Positions 1 through 12,860 are shown, counted from the stretch's first letter. The stretch is DNA of 64,000 nucleotides from Anaeramoeba flamelloides (GCA_027625915.1 JANTQA010000030.1:2294001-2358000), one strand, 5' to 3'. Numbers and translations: made by a program. The notes: a model not told the origin generated them from the sequence alone.

Positions 1-17
1 CCAAATAATTTACAATA

Positions 18-180
18 CTTATATTTATATCATCAATGGGAAATTTTTTTCACTTGGTTTTCATTTTTGTTTTTGAAAAAGAGCAAATAATTAGATTACC
101 TCTTTTGAAAACTCTATTTTGAAAAGAAAAAATAAAAAATGAAGTGAAATTTTTATCTCATTTATTCGGCAAATATCAGT
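18..180. repeat. MITE with CTGATATTT-type ends, copy 1
   Basis: An inverted-repeat element. The left end reads CTTATATTT and the right end is AAATATCAG, with TA on both sides (16-17 and 181-182). Inside, TTTTTTTCACTTGG on the left faces GAAGTGAAATTTTT on the right. A better-preserved relative lies at 50468-50629. There is no coding capacity. The pairing of the two copies is clear by eye; the exact ends of this one are less certain. Confidence 0.5.
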
Positions 181-424
181 ATAATAAACCATTTTTTAGA
201 GAACGGGGTCTATTTTTAGTAAATGAATTACATGTGTTAAAAAGGATTTGAATGGAAATTGGAAGAAAAAATGTATTTAGGTAATTTCCAAAATTGAAAA
301 CACCTTTTTGAACATTTTGCTTTTATTCATTTTTTTACTATTTTTTTAACATATGTAATTTGCTAATATTTTTTTATAAAAAGATAGAGAGTCATTAGGT
401 CAAGTTGTGTTAATCGAGATATAA

Positions 425-745
425 TTGATAAAGTCAAAATAATTGTAGAGAAATCATTTTGATTTGTATATGATTTTTTTTTGGATCTTCAAACAAAGAG
501 ATCAAAATCAGTATTGTTGTTTATATCAAAACTTCTCCAAGAATTTGAGTTTTCAATTCTACGAAAATTTATTAGTTTATTAGTTTTTATTTTATCAAGG
601 TAGTAATTATTCTTTGATGTGTATTATTCTACTTCTTTATTTTTTATTCTTCTAAGGTCGATTATAAAAAATAATTGATATTTGGAAAAAAATATTGGGC
701 ATATTTAACTGAAATAAAGTATATTTCAGAATTTTACGGCTTGAT
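425..745 (+). repeat. Dispersed repeat R7, copy 1
   Basis: This stretch aligns by eye with 50404-50819 plus 51391-51460. Shared landmarks are GAGAAATCATTTTGAT, AATTTGAGTTTT, TTTGATGTGTATTATTCT and ATAATTGATATTTGG. In the second copy a MITE (50468-50629) and a 5'-truncated LINE (50820-51376) interrupt it, so this copy serves as the empty site for both. No gene is recognised in it. Confidence 0.55.
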
Positions 746-2039
746 AAAGGTTATTATAAAAAAAAATGTTTACAGTAGCTTGGGAAACAAATCTCATTGT
801 TGATGTAATCATTTCAAAATTTTCCAAAAAAATTTTTAAAGATCGAAGATAGAATTTAAGTATTACTATGAAATTGTATTAACTATCCTATCTTTCTATT
901 TTAATGTGTTTCGAAATTAAGGATCGACCAAAAACCTGGAATTATTTCTAAATTTTTGATCATTCAGAAGGTTTGGTGAGAAAAATTCAACTTTTATTAT
1001 TTTCTTATATGACAAATTTTTACACTATTAAAAATTTCACATACTGAAATATTATATCATTAAAAAAAAATCAGGTCATAGAATTATGAATTTTAAATTT
1101 ATCATAGATTTCATGGTATGTTGGCTATCACTTTATAAAAAATAATTCAATTTCAAAAAAAGTATTTTTAGCTTCATGTTTGATCCTGGAAGTATCTTTC
1201 TTACCTTACAACATAGTGAAATTCCAAGATATATATTTGGTGATATTCTGAACTTTAAAATTTTGTAGATACCAAGTGTTAAAAAAAATATTGATCAACA
1301 AAGAAACTCAGTTAAGAAATTTTTTTTTAGTGAGATCTTTTTTTTTTTCGCGTTTTTATTAAAAAGAAAAATTTTTAAATTGGTTTTATTTCTTACGTTA
1401 TAAAAAAAAATTTACAGGGTTTATTGTAATTTTCGCAATAGATACACAATAAATAGTCTTTATTGTTATAAATATTTATGTGAAGATTTTTTTTTATTTT
1501 TTGGAATAATTCTTATGGTTAAACAAAAAATAAATTTATTCAACATGTTGTAAAAATTTTGTGTATTTCTTTGAGAATTGTAAAGATATTCATTCTGTTT
1601 ATAAAAAAATATTGAAAAATTTTATTCATAGAATGTTTTTTTATGTTACTTGCTAATTTTACTAATGGATTTGTATTTTTGTTGGGTTTATTGAAAACAA
1701 AACAATAAATTATTCTTTGAAAACAATTTCTTTTTTCGTTTAATTGATCTTACCTTTGGTTTCCGGGTTCTATTAAGTTTGGTAATTAAAAAAATTTTTT
1801 CACTTTTTTTCCTTTTTTCTCTTTTATTCATGAACGGTGAGTTCTGAAACGAACTGGATTTTTTTTCTGGTGATTCAGTAGTCTTCAAAAGACAGAAGAA
1901 AAATTAACAACAAAGGGATCAGAAAATCGCCAATGTGTTAGCCACGTCATAATAACTAGTCGGGTTGGAGGGGTGGTAGTTTATTAAAAATTATATTGGT
2001 GTTCTTAAGTTCTCAGTTCATTAAAATTTAAAAAAAAAA
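746..2039. other. AT-rich spacer, no gene seen
   Basis: Very AT-rich sequence with stops in every frame at short intervals. A 66-codon lysine-rich open frame on the minus strand (1888-1688) looks like chance translation of A/T tracts. A short GC-richer patch near 1930-1980 has no recognisable content. Confidence 0.5.
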
Positions 2040-2467
2040 ATATTAAAAATAATTATTCTAATATATATAATTAAAATTTCAGAGAAAATAATATTAATAA
2101 GAATCAAAAAAATTAAATTTTGAAAATTTAATTCATTTTTTTATGGATTGTTTAATTGAGATATAATATAATAATACTTCACTTTGTATTTTCATATTTT
2201 ATTTATATAATATTATGTAATTGTTTGAATATAATTCCAAGGGTAAATATTCCCGAATCCAAATATTCTAGAGATCTTGTTTAAAAATAAAAAAAAATAA
2301 AAAAAATAATGATTTTTTTTTCAAGATTCTTGTTTTGGAACGGGTTAGTTTGGGTTTCTTTTATATTTATCATCTAAATTTTTATTTAATAGTTTCTGAT
2401 CTTGTAAAAAATAATTATATTTAATTTGGTACTATGCTTTTAATATTTAGAAACAATTTTTTTGTTA

Positions 2468-2665
2468 CAATCGGTTCCACTTTTAAGGAACAAACTTTAA
2501 ACGAAGTTTAAGGCAAAATAAAAATCTCTATTTAAGGTACAAAATTCAGATTCAAGTAAAATAAATTGTAAAATAAAAAATTACAAAATTTGCTGTCTTA
2601 ATTTGAGTTTTTTTTGTGCCTTAAATTTCCTTTGAAAGTTTGTGCCTTAAAAGTGAAACCGACTG
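2468..2665. mobile_element. Tc1/mariner-type MITE, copy M1
   Basis: A 198 bp palindromic element beginning CAATCGGTTCCACTTTTAAG and ending in the near complement CTTAAAAGTGAAACCGACTG, with TA on each side (2466-2467, 2666-2667). The interior repeats the theme: a TTAAGGTACAAA stretch faces a TTGTGCCTTAA stretch. It has no ORF and is therefore non-autonomous. The same position in R4 copy 2 lacks it and has a single TA. Confidence 0.85.
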
Positions 2666-3373
2666 TAATTTATTATTTTTTTATTTTTCTTTTTTCCCTT
2701 GATGAAAATTTTTTAGTAACTTATTATTAATAAAATAATAAATCCCATTTAATCTTATCTTAAAAACACACACATATATTTTCTAGAAATTTCTTTTGAA
2801 TCGTAATAAATTAAAGTATTATATTCTTAATAAGTTTTAAAACATTTTTCGTTTTCTTTTAAACTTTTCCAATATATTTACCCATCTTTAACTCAACTTG
2901 GTTAAATAAATATATCTGCACAAAAAAATCAAAAAATTTCTTTTTCTATTACTTTTACAATCTTTCAAATTCAATATTTTGTGAATTTTGAAAAATCCTT
3001 GTATTGATAATAATTATTCTTTTCTTCATGTAAAAGATAAATTTTTCATTTTTGTGAGAATTCTAAATCAATTTTTAAAAAAAAGTCTAATATTTTGGGA
3101 ATTGTGAGATTATATCGATTTAATTTAAATTGTAAAAGATGGTATTGGTATTTATCTAAGTATTAAAAATTAATTTTATTTTCATAATTTTGAACAATTC
3201 AAATTATTTTTCACATATTTTAGAATTTGAAAAATAATAATTTCGATCAATCAAAAAATCTTCAAAAAAAAATAATTAATTTTGAAAAATGGCAAAAAAG
3301 AAGGTAATTAAACCGTGAAACTTATCAAAAGATAATTTCCTTTAGTTCTTAAACGTGATTGGTATTTTGATTA

Positions 3374-3570
3374 CAGTCAGTTCCACTTTTAAGGTACAAA
3401 CTTTCAAAGGAATTTAAGACACGCAAAAAACCTCAAATTAAGACACAACATTTATAATTTTTTATTTTACAATTTATTTTACTAAAATCCAAATTTTGTG
3501 CCTTAATTTGAGATTTTTTGTGTGCTTTAAATTTCATTGAAAGTTTATGCCTTAAAAGTGGAACTGACTG
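3374..3570. mobile_element. Tc1/mariner-type MITE, copy M2 (near consensus)
   Basis: The best-preserved copy, 197 bp. It runs from CAGTCAGTTCCACTTTTAAG to CTTAAAAGTGGAACTGACTG, perfect 20-base terminal inverted repeats, flanked by TA (3372-3373 and 3571-3572). The CAGT terminus and TA target are features of the Tc1/mariner superfamily. No transposase is encoded. Confidence 0.9.
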
Positions 3571-3705
3571 TAGACATTTACATCAACATTACTTATCAAT
3601 TTTGGAATGTACCTTGAATCCTAATTTATTATCATCTTAGTTTTATCAACACTTTAAATACCCAGCTTACTAGATCTCATTAAATATATTATTTATTTTT
3701 AATTA

Positions 3706-3902
3706 AAGTAAATTCCACTTATAAAACACAAACTTTCAACAAAATTTAAAGGCGCAAGAAAAAATTCAAATTAAGGCACAAAATTCAAATTCTATTAAAT
3801 CTATTTGTATAAAAAATTACGAAAAATGTTCTTTAATATGAGTTTTTTTTTTTAACCTTAAACTTTGTAGAAATTTTTTTGCATTAAAAGTGGGACTGGG
3901 CA
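3706..3902. mobile_element. Tc1/mariner-type MITE, copy M3 (degraded)
   Basis: Same family and length as M2 (197 bp), with diverged ends but the same internal order, including AATTAAGGCACAAAATTCAAA. TA flanks lie at 3704-3705 and 3903-3904. It abuts the right edge of R4 copy 1, only 135 bp from M2. Confidence 0.75.
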
Positions 3903-3904
3903 TA

Positions 3905-4191
3905 TACTCGAGAAAAAATCGCTTTACTTAACCATTTTATCACAACAATAGTTTAAATTCAATATATTTCACCATCGGGATTAACAGAAAAGGGTTGGTC
4001 GAAGGATCATTTATACTTTTTTTTTTTTTTTTTTTTTGATAAAACCAACAATGGTCTTTTTAAATTTTAGAGAAAGTCTATTTGTATAAGAGTCTGATAT
4101 CAGACTTCAAAAATTTAACTGGTTTGTATGTTTACAATTCGATATGAAAACTTTATTGTATATTTATTTGTGGCTTTGACCGATTTTTACG
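3905..4191. other. Spacer with T18 tract
   Basis: A short AT-rich spacer. A run of T lies near 4019-4037. No gene or repeat was recognised. Confidence 0.4.
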
Positions 4192-4426
4192 ACTGATAAA
4201 TTCAAATATATTTAATAAATTTTTTAGTTCAATTCCTCATTTAAACATCTTAGATCCCAACTATTAAAACAACTCAGTGGTAAGAACCTTTTGAAGTACA
4301 ACCAATTTTTACAATTTTTTTAAACACTTTAAAAAATAAAATGCTTTCTTCATAGCGTGTGTAAAAAAATTTCATAAAATGGATAATGAAGTAAAAATAT
4401 TCAGATTTTTATTTGAATTTATCAGT
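4192..4426. mobile_element. MITE family R5, copy 1
   Basis: A 235 bp element with terminal inverted repeats ACTGATAAATTCAAATA at the left and TATTTGAATTTATCAGT at the right (17 of 17 bases pair). It shares internal sequence such as TTTTTTAGTTCAATT and AAACACTTTA with copies at 14806-15040 (235 bp) and 44769-44998 (230 bp, reversed). No ORF. A target-site duplication could not be fixed. Confidence 0.75.
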
Positions 4427-4620
4427 ATTTAAAGTACTTTGTTTAAAAAAATTCTAAGATTATATATCCAAACATAAAATAAAAATATCACAATAGATTT
4501 TTGGGATAAGATCAAAAAGTCGTCTATTTAACATTCCCCAAAGTAGATCAAACAACCAACTTATCATTCAATTGTGTTATTTTATTTTATCTGTGAAAAA
4601 AAATTAAAAAAATTGTTTTT

Positions 4621-5284
4621 TTTTTTTTTTTTTTTTTTTTCTTTTTATTTTGAAGGGGGTGAATTAATTTCCTCTTACAGCCCTTAGGGTTTTTTTTGAT
4701 TTAAAAGAATTGAGTGAAATCTATGATTTTTCTCCATTCTTTTAAATTATGGAAAGACGCCGTTAGGTTTTCTTAGGTTTTCTGTTTATTTGTGTAGTGT
4801 TCTATTTTTTTGAGGTTTTCTATTTTATTTAGAAAATCTATTGATTTTCGTTAGTTTTTTTTACTTTTTGAAATAATTTGAAAATTTATTCAAATTTTAT
4901 GTTTATTTCAAAAAGTAAAAAAAAAAACCTATAACACTTCACAAATAAATAGAAAACTCAAAAAAACCTAACCAAAATCGATAGATTTTACAAATAAAAC
5001 AGAAAACCTCAAGAAAATCACAGTTAGGTTTTTTTTAATTTTAGAAATTAAAAAAACCTAGGTACTCCACGGTACTCTACAACACTTGACGACACTTCCC
5101 TAATTTCAAAATTTTTGTTTAGAAATTTGAATAAAGAATCATAATTCTCTTTATCATTAACTAATGATAAAATAAATAATGGATCTTTATTTAGAATAAA
5201 ATCAAAGATATTATTCTAATTATTTTTGTTTGAATTAAATCATCAATCTAAATTATTCTTTTTTCTTTCTAGAAAAAAAAAAAA
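4621..5284 (-). mobile_element. 5'-truncated LINE, family B, copy 1
   Basis: A minus-strand LINE 3' end. Its A-rich tail appears as the T tract at 4616-4640. The end of the reverse-transcriptase ORF lies near 5100-5220: residues reading LFILSLVNDKENYDSLFKFL match the C-terminus of the LINE at 35056-38066 (LFSLINNREIYDFTLKFL). Between them is a long 3' UTR with a strong hairpin (about 4850-4930) shared with family B copy 2. The A-run plus TTGTTTTT at 4606-4620 and 5285-5299 forms a target-site duplication, although it is low-complexity. Confidence 0.7.
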
Positions 5285-5382
5285 AAAAAAATTGTTTTTC
5301 AACTAGTACATTGAATCCTAAAAAACACCAATACACAACCAAACTAAAAAAATTTTTTTTTCCAATCTTCTTGGAAAATGTA

Positions 5383-5857
5383 CAGTGGTGTAACTAACCC
5401 GTGTTTTTTATTTTAACCCATTACTAAAATTTAACTCAGGCAAAAAATATTGGCTGACTCTAGAAATAAAAGAAACAAATCAAGGGGATGATAACAGTAT
5501 ATAAACAAGAAATTGGGTTCTTTAAATAAATTTTAAAAAAGAATTATGAAGATATGGAAAGATTAAAATGCAATTTTTTGACAAAAAAATGAGCAAAATT
5601 TCATTTTTTGAATTTTTATAAAAAAATCATTTAATCTCACAAATTTTGTAAAAATGATGAAATTTTTGAAATAAAAGGTATTTAATAAAATTGAGCCATT
5701 TCGATTAATCAAAGATCTAACCTCTAGAGTCAATTTAAATATGAATCAAGAATCTATGGGGGTCTTGCTATCTTCCAATACCCAAGTCTGTAAAAAAACA
5801 CGAGTTAAATTTTAGTAATGGGTTAAAGGTTGTCTGAACGGGTTATTTACACCACTG
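5383..5857. mobile_element. Mariner-type non-autonomous element (475 bp)
   Basis: The ends are CAGTGGTGTAACTAACCCG and its inverted partner CGGGTTATTTACACCACTG, with TA immediately outside (5381-5382 and 5858-5859). A second, subterminal inverted repeat pairs AACCCATTACTAAAATTTAA near 5415-5435 with its complement near 5805-5830. The interior has no transposase ORF. CAGT ends plus TA flanks point to the Tc1/mariner superfamily. This is a different family from M1-M7. Confidence 0.85.
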
Positions 5858-5859
5858 TA

Positions 5860-6403
5860 AATAAAATCAAAATTTTGACTTCTGGTGGGTACTCCCTTAA
5901 CTTTCTTTGACGTATCAACAAAGCTTCTAAGAAGATACGTATCGGGTTTATTTGCATCCTAATGTAAATAATTACTCTATTACCTTTGGGATTAAAAAAA
6001 AATAAGAGTTACCAATCCCTTAAAAAAAAGATTTCCTTTGATAACAAAATTCCCAACAATGTATGATCTTAAAAATAAGATCAAGCTCGAAAATAAAAAA
6101 AGTTTCCAAATCAAACTTCAAAACAAAATAAGACTGTTCTATTTTTTTCAGACAGTCGTTTTCATAAAAGACTTGATCTCATTTTTAAACACAAAAACAA
6201 CTTTCTGACCAATTTCCTTTGGGGGTCTGCAAAAAAAACAAAATTAAAACAAAATGATGAAAAAATCTGAAATTTAACAAGTAGTATGTTAAAGGTTTTT
6301 ATTATTATTTAAATCATAATAAATTATGTGTAAAGCTCATGTTCCAAATTTATAAAACAAAAAGCAATACAACTTAAATTCAATAAATTAGGGGGGGGTG
6401 TGA
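5860..6403. other. Spacer downstream of the 142-residue ORF
   Basis: No gene seen. It contains a G8 run at 6391-6398, unusual in this AT-rich background, immediately downstream of the minus-strand ORF that ends at 6404. Confidence 0.4.
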
Positions 6404-6832
6404 TCAATAAAACATCATTAATTTGTTTGTTTGATCAGATGTATTGGAATTAAATCTTTTTTCATTTAATAAATTATTATTTTGTTGAAAAAAGCTTTTG
6501 TTTTTTTGCATTTGTTCAAGGAAAGAATTTAATTGTTTCTGTTCTTCGTGGATTTCTTCCTGAAGTTTTTCTTTTGCACATGAAATTTTACGTGGGGTTT
6601 CTTTACAGGTTGTTTCGATCATTACAGATTCTTCAATAAACATTGATTTGTGTTCTTTGTATTCTTCGTTGTTTATAATCCGGCTATCAAACTGAAAGTT
6701 GAGGCATTCTTCAACCTCACTCTCGCATTCGATACTTTCAAATCTTGAGTCTTCAACAAATTGGTTGGTTTGCTCAGAAGTTTGATTATTTGAAATTTGA
6801 TTTATTTGAAATGACATTGTGTTGGTAAACAT
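6404..6832 (-). CDS. Hypothetical 142-residue protein, Glu/Asn/Gln-rich with coiled-coil stretch
   Basis: I do not recognise this protein. It opens with an Asn/Gln/Ser-rich segment (about 1-25), then an acidic part with three cysteines (roughly 30-45), then a Glu/Lys/Gln-rich stretch (about 85-125, including EKLQEEIHEEQKQLNSFLEQ) with the periodicity of a coiled coil, and an Asn-rich tail. There is no signal peptide or membrane segment. It is the only frame of this length for several kilobases and its base composition is more balanced than its surroundings, which argues for a real gene. There is no homology call to support it, and missing upstream exons are possible. The next ATG, six codons in, is an alternative start. 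Confidence 0.45.
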   Translation of the reverse strand: MFTNTMSFQINQISNNQTSEQTNQFVEDSRFESIECESEVEECLNFQFDSRIINNEEYKEHKSMFIEESVMIETTCKETPRKISCAKEKLQEEIHEEQKQLNSFLEQMQKNKSFFQQNNNLLNEKRFNSNTSDQTNKLMMFY

Positions 6833-8177
6833 TTTTTGGTTTTTGTTGTTTTGGTAAATTAATTTTGGAAAGAGTTTTGAAAGCTTTTGTTCAAAAATTG
6901 AAAGTCTTTTCTTGAATAAAAAAAGAAGAATAAATTACAAAAAAAAAAAAAAAAAAAAGAAGAATTATTAAAACAAAATAAAAAAATAATGATTTGCAAC
7001 TCCAAGTAATTTTTAACAACAAAAAATAACAAATAATAATTTGAGAACTAAAATGAAAGAATGGTTGGTTTGGGAGAGCTGTGAATTTTTCGACAACTGT
7101 TTTTTGGAAAGTTATTTAGAAATTTAAATTTTTTTTTTTCTTTAAACTGTTTCAGAACAAATTTCCCTCGGATCGATTAAACGAATTGTTGGTGTTGGTT
7201 CTTCTTTTTTGACAAAAAAAGATTTAAAAATAAAATTTTAGTTTTTTCATAAACAACAAATGGAAATAAAAATTTTGAACAGATTCAAATTTTAATTTTT
7301 GAAAAAAAAAAAAAAAACTTTAAGTAAGAAAAGGAAACAAAAGACAAGCATAACAATTCATATGAAGAATTTTCAAAAGTCAAGATCTTTTTTGAATTAA
7401 TTATGCTTTGTAAAAAAATTAATAAATTTTTTGTTCCAAGAAAGAACAAGCCACTTGGAAGAATAATTCCAAAGAAAGAAAAGTGTAAAGTTTAATTGAA
7501 TTCGTGTGAGTCTTGTTTAAAATTGGCATCAAAATATCACTAATTTTTTTTTAGTGAAGAAATCAAAATTTTAAAAACTTGGTTTCTTTTTAATTTCTCA
7601 AAAAGCGTTTTTGTGGGGAATAGGTTAGAAGAAATTTTTGAGTGGTGGTTATAATTTGACGATGTAGTGTATAATTTGTTTTTATTAAAATTCTTTTCCT
7701 TCTTACTCTAATTAAAGTGATGTAAGAATGGATTTTTTTCTAAATTTTGATTGTGTATTCGTAATAGTTTAAGATGTCAGGATCAAATAAGATTGTTTTC
7801 AGCCGTGTGGGTCAATAACGAAGTTCGACTTGATCTTGAGAGAAAAACTGAAAATGTTTTTTTTATTGTGATTACAAAAGAAGAAAAATTTTAAAATTGA
7901 ATAAACAATGGAAAGGAAGATAATTTGGAAAATGTTTTAAAAGGAACTCAACTACAAGAGAACACTCAACGATTTTGTATTCTTCATTTCGTTTGTAACC
8001 AACAATTCATCATTCAGCAATCATTAATTGTTTTTTCTTTTAAGGGGATTGATAATTTTCTATTTACCATTGGCTCTTCAAGAAAATCGTTGGGACAAAG
8101 TTGAAGAAACCTTTCCATACAAGATTATTTAAATCAAAATATACTGTTGGTAAATAAAGCGTGCAAAATAATTTAAT
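6833..8177. other. AT-rich spacer, no gene seen
   Basis: This includes the upstream side of the 142-residue ORF, with A/T homopolymers such as A20 near 6939. A less AT-skewed stretch at about 7780-7850 does not hold an open frame on either strand. Nothing further was recognised. Confidence 0.4.
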
Positions 8178-9275
8178 ACATGTTTCAAAATAAAATGCGT
8201 GTTTTTTTGTTATAGATGACCTATACATTAATCAATCAAAGAAACTGATAAAAAACCCGAAAAAAAACATGGCACTGGTTTCTTAAAGTTCTATTATTTA
8301 ATAAGAAATTCTATAAATGAAGGATCAAATTGCAAAATTTATCTTAAAAAATAGAGTAATTTTTGATAAAATTTTTATCCATTTAAGGGATTAGCGTCTA
8401 CCAAGGAGAAGCCTAGGAACAAAGTATTTTGTTATTGGGCCTAACAAAATTAGTACTACATGGTTCAAATGTCTCTAAAAAATCGATTAGTCAAGTAGTA
8501 ATATTTGTTGATCCCATCAATTAAAAATGATCTATGTATTAGTAAAAAACCCCAACAATTTCAGAATAAAATCTGCATTTCGCCCTAAATTTAAATGTTG
8601 AATTATCAATATTCAGACTACAAAGTCACAAAATATCTTTCTTAAATCTGTGGCCAAATGTAGATTAGTTACTAAAAAATTCCTTTTTTTTAAAAAATTA
8701 AATAATTAACGAATAAATTTTTTTGACCAATTATTTCTGAAATCATGCTAATATATTGATGCTACAAGAACCTTTATCAAAAGCAAACAAATATAATCAA
8801 CCTTTCGGCGTTTATGTTGATGATTATTGTGTTAGTCTTTGAAATTAAAAAATTTAAAAAATAGTAATTTCGGAATTTCTAAATCTAAATTATTAAATAC
8901 CAGAATACTGTATTTTGGGTTTCTATTTTTAGATTTGGAAAAGGAATTAAAAAAATTTTTTTCAAAATGAAATTTTTTAATTGTGATCATTAGTAAAAAA
9001 TGTAATAATTTATAGTGCAATAAGATATATAATAGATTTTTTAAAGCTATTTGAGCCATAGCACACTAATACAATTTACACCCAATTACAACATACTTTA
9101 ATGATTGGTAAATATATAGTGACGCTAATCCCTTAAAAAAACAAAAAAAATTCAAAAAAATTGAGAAAATTATGGAAAATTTTCAACTATTTACATGAAT
9201 AATTTATATTTTACTGAAAATAACAAGAGCTTTACTTGTAAAATTGTTTTGAACTTAGGTATACTATTTGGTAGT
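8178..9275 (+). repeat. Local duplication R8, copy A (split by a TTAA element)
   Basis: The parts 8178-8386 and 9137-9275 together align with 9391-9745. Shared landmarks are TGTTTCAAAATAAAATGCGTG, TTGGTTTCTTAAAGTTCTATTATT and TACTTGTAAAATTG followed by GAACTTAGG. The 746 bp between the two parts is an insertion that copy B lacks. Confidence 0.75.
8387..9132. mobile_element. TTAA-flanked non-autonomous DNA transposon
   Basis: A 746 bp element with 12-base perfect terminal inverted repeats, GGGATTAGCGTC at the left and GACGCTAATCCC at the right, and TTAA on both sides (8383-8386, 9133-9136). A TTAA duplication is the known target preference of the piggyBac superfamily, but the GGG-first terminus is not the usual CCC-first piggyBac end, so the superfamily is inferred. 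Copy B of the surrounding duplication, at about 9595, reads straight through without the element. The interior contains no long ORF. Confidence 0.8.
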
Positions 9276-9390
9276 GGGTTGAATGTTGCCTTGGTACAAG
9301 AAAAAAAAAAACTACCAATTTTATTTTGAAACAAGTATTATAGTCTTTGTTCAAGCAGTATTTTGATAAAGGTAGAAAAGTATAATCCTT

Positions 9391-9745
9391 GTTTCAAAAT
9401 CAAAAGGGTGTTTTTTTTTTTTTGATATAGAAGACCTATACATCAAATGATCAAAGAAAATGGCAATAAACCCTGATTAAATACGGCATTGGTTTCTTCA
9501 AGTTCTATTATTCAAATAGAAATTATAAAAATGAAAGTTCAAATTGTAAAATTTATCTCAAAAAATAGAGTAAATTCCGAAGAAAATTTTCATCTATCAT
9601 AAAAAAACAAAAAATTTTTACAGAAAATCGAAGAATATTATAAAAAAATTTCAACTATTTGCGAAAATTATGAAAAATTTTACTGAAAATATCAAGGGAT
9701 TTACTTGTAAAATTGATTTGAACTTAGGTACACCATTGACCAGCG
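9391..9745 (+). repeat. Local duplication R8, copy B (empty site)
   Basis: The uninterrupted partner of 8178-9275. At the position equivalent to the TTAA insertion it reads CTATCATAAAAAAAC. No gene content was recognised. Confidence 0.7.
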
Positions 9746-11103
<1,358 letters not shown>

Positions 11104-11689
11104 CATAGTCAACATTATAGGAAATTGTTTTATACAAGTATACAATATAATAAATAAACCACATCCCAGAATTATGAACGTCTTAATAATGTTATTGGGA
11201 GTATTACTGTGCATTTTTATCTTGATATTCTCATGTAAAATTGTTTTCAATTTTGATTCTTGCCTTAATTATCGAATTTTTTATTGATATTTTCAAATTT
11301 TTTTTTTATTTAAACTTGCCTACTTTTTTAGAAAGAGAAAAGAAAAAAAAAAAAAAAAGAAAAACAAAAAGAAAAAAACAAAAGAAAGAAATAGATAAGG
11401 AAATAGATAGAAAAACAAAGCAAAAAGAAAACCAAATTAAAAAAAAATAAAAATTTAAAATTATTCTAACAATAAGAAAATGTCTTATTTTATAAATTAA
11501 TAATAATCAAAACAAAAAGTAAAAAAAAGTAATGTAGAATTTTTATTTGGGTATTGCAGATTTTTTAGTGCTGAAATTTCACTGAAAAAATGTTGTCCAG
11601 AAGATTTTTTAATTATTTTATTAATCTGGGGTTTAAAGTTTTTTACATTTAATAATTTTTTTTAATTCTTTTTAAAAATGATTTACTTA
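11104..11689. other. Spacer with purine-rich tract
   Basis: A nearly pure A/G tract at about 11330-11450 gives a lysine/glutamate open frame of 69 codons (11241-11450) that I take as chance. No gene was recognised. Confidence 0.4.
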
Positions 11690-12401
11690 GTAGTTATTGG
11701 AATAAATTACTATTGAAGAGTGAGTTATATATACCCCAATTCACAAATTTTAACACACCATTATTCAATTTTTGAAAAAAAAAAAAAATTCATTTTAATA
11801 TATTCTCGAAGAAAGACTGAATTAGAACAATTTACCTTATTAAATTGTATTTTTTTTTTTCAAATTACAATATCCACAAAACAAAAAATAAATAATTACC
11901 AATGATAATAAATCATAACGCCTTGAAAATTTTGGAGAGAGTATTATAAAAAAAATATATTTGTAAATTTGTTTAGATTTTATGGGAATACTGATCTATT
12001 GAAGGTTAGATACAATTGAATAATTTTATTCGACTTCTTCTAAACCCAATTTCACTCACAGGGGCACAGCCAAAAATTAAAAAGTCGCCCGATTTTTAAG
12101 AATCAACCAAACTAATATTGTTTAAAAATATGAGGAATAATAAACTTTGTAATAGAATAGATACTCATAAAAGAAAAGCCCGAACAAGCCTTAAATTTCA
12201 AAAAAAAAAAAAAACATGTTTAAAAAAATTTTTGGTACCTTTTCGTGTTAGGTCTTGTGCAAAATTCTCAATTTCTTTAGGAAATTAAAATTTTTTACAA
12301 CAATATTTTTCACTTGTAAAAGTATGAATTTTACTAAAATGCAAAGCTGAACTTTTCTTAATGTTAATTTAGAGTTTCAAACATTTTTTTTTCAAATTTA
12401 A

Positions 12402-12445
<44 letters not shown>

Positions 12446-12860
12446 AAGCAAAATACAAAAAAAAAAAATTTTTTAAAATATTAAAAAAATAATTTTGATC
12501 TAAAAATTGAAATATTTGTTTGAGAAGAATAATTGATTAAACACATAGCTGTGTTCTATCTTTTCAATAAAACCGTATCCCTTTGACTGAGTGGAGTTTA
12601 TTTTGAACAACACAACTTTAACCCATTATAAACTTCATCAAAAAAACCCCCATTTATCTAACAAAGTAGGCCATTCAATTCAAAAAATAAAAAGAAAATA
12701 AAAAATCAAAAGATGAAAAAATGATTTTCAAATTGTATAAAAATAAAAATTATTCCAAATTTGAATGAAATTATATTTCTATTATTCTAATATCAGTTTG
12801 AATCGTATTCAATGAATTCTGAATTTTAATTTATATATATTCAATTTATTATTTTAGGCA
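11690..12860 (+). repeat. Dispersed repeat R3, copy 1
   Basis: This aligns in parts with 27530-28180 (landmarks: AAAATTTTGGAG, ACAATATCCACAAA against ACAATTTCCACAAA, ATTCCAAATTTGAATG) and in parts with 60030-60640 (landmarks: GAGGAATAATAAACTTT, TAAAAGTATGAATTTTA, TTCAATAAAACCG). It includes a long A tract at about 12406-12440. No protein was recognised. Confidence 0.5.

Larger units (their letters stand above)
2040..3705 (+). repeat. Dispersed repeat R4, copy 1 (hosts two MITEs)
   Basis: This aligns with 32790-34990. Shared landmarks: AAATTTCAGAGAAAATAATA near the start, TTCTAGAGATCT, TAGTAACTTATT, AATATTTTGGGAATT and ACTTATCAATT. Two Tc1-style MITEs (2468-2665 and 3374-3570) interrupt this copy and are absent from the other. 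A third MITE (3706-3902) sits at its right edge. No protein family was recognised, so the origin of R4 is unknown. A weaker relative may lie around 44290-44660. Confidence 0.55.

Noticed and set aside
2468-3902. Regularly repeated palindromes considered as a CRISPR array
   Set aside because: Units are ~195 bp elements with terminal inverted repeats and TA flanks in a eukaryotic context; there are no spacers or cas genes.
4683-4690. TTAGGG word as telomere-like sequence
   Set aside because: A single occurrence with no tandem array.
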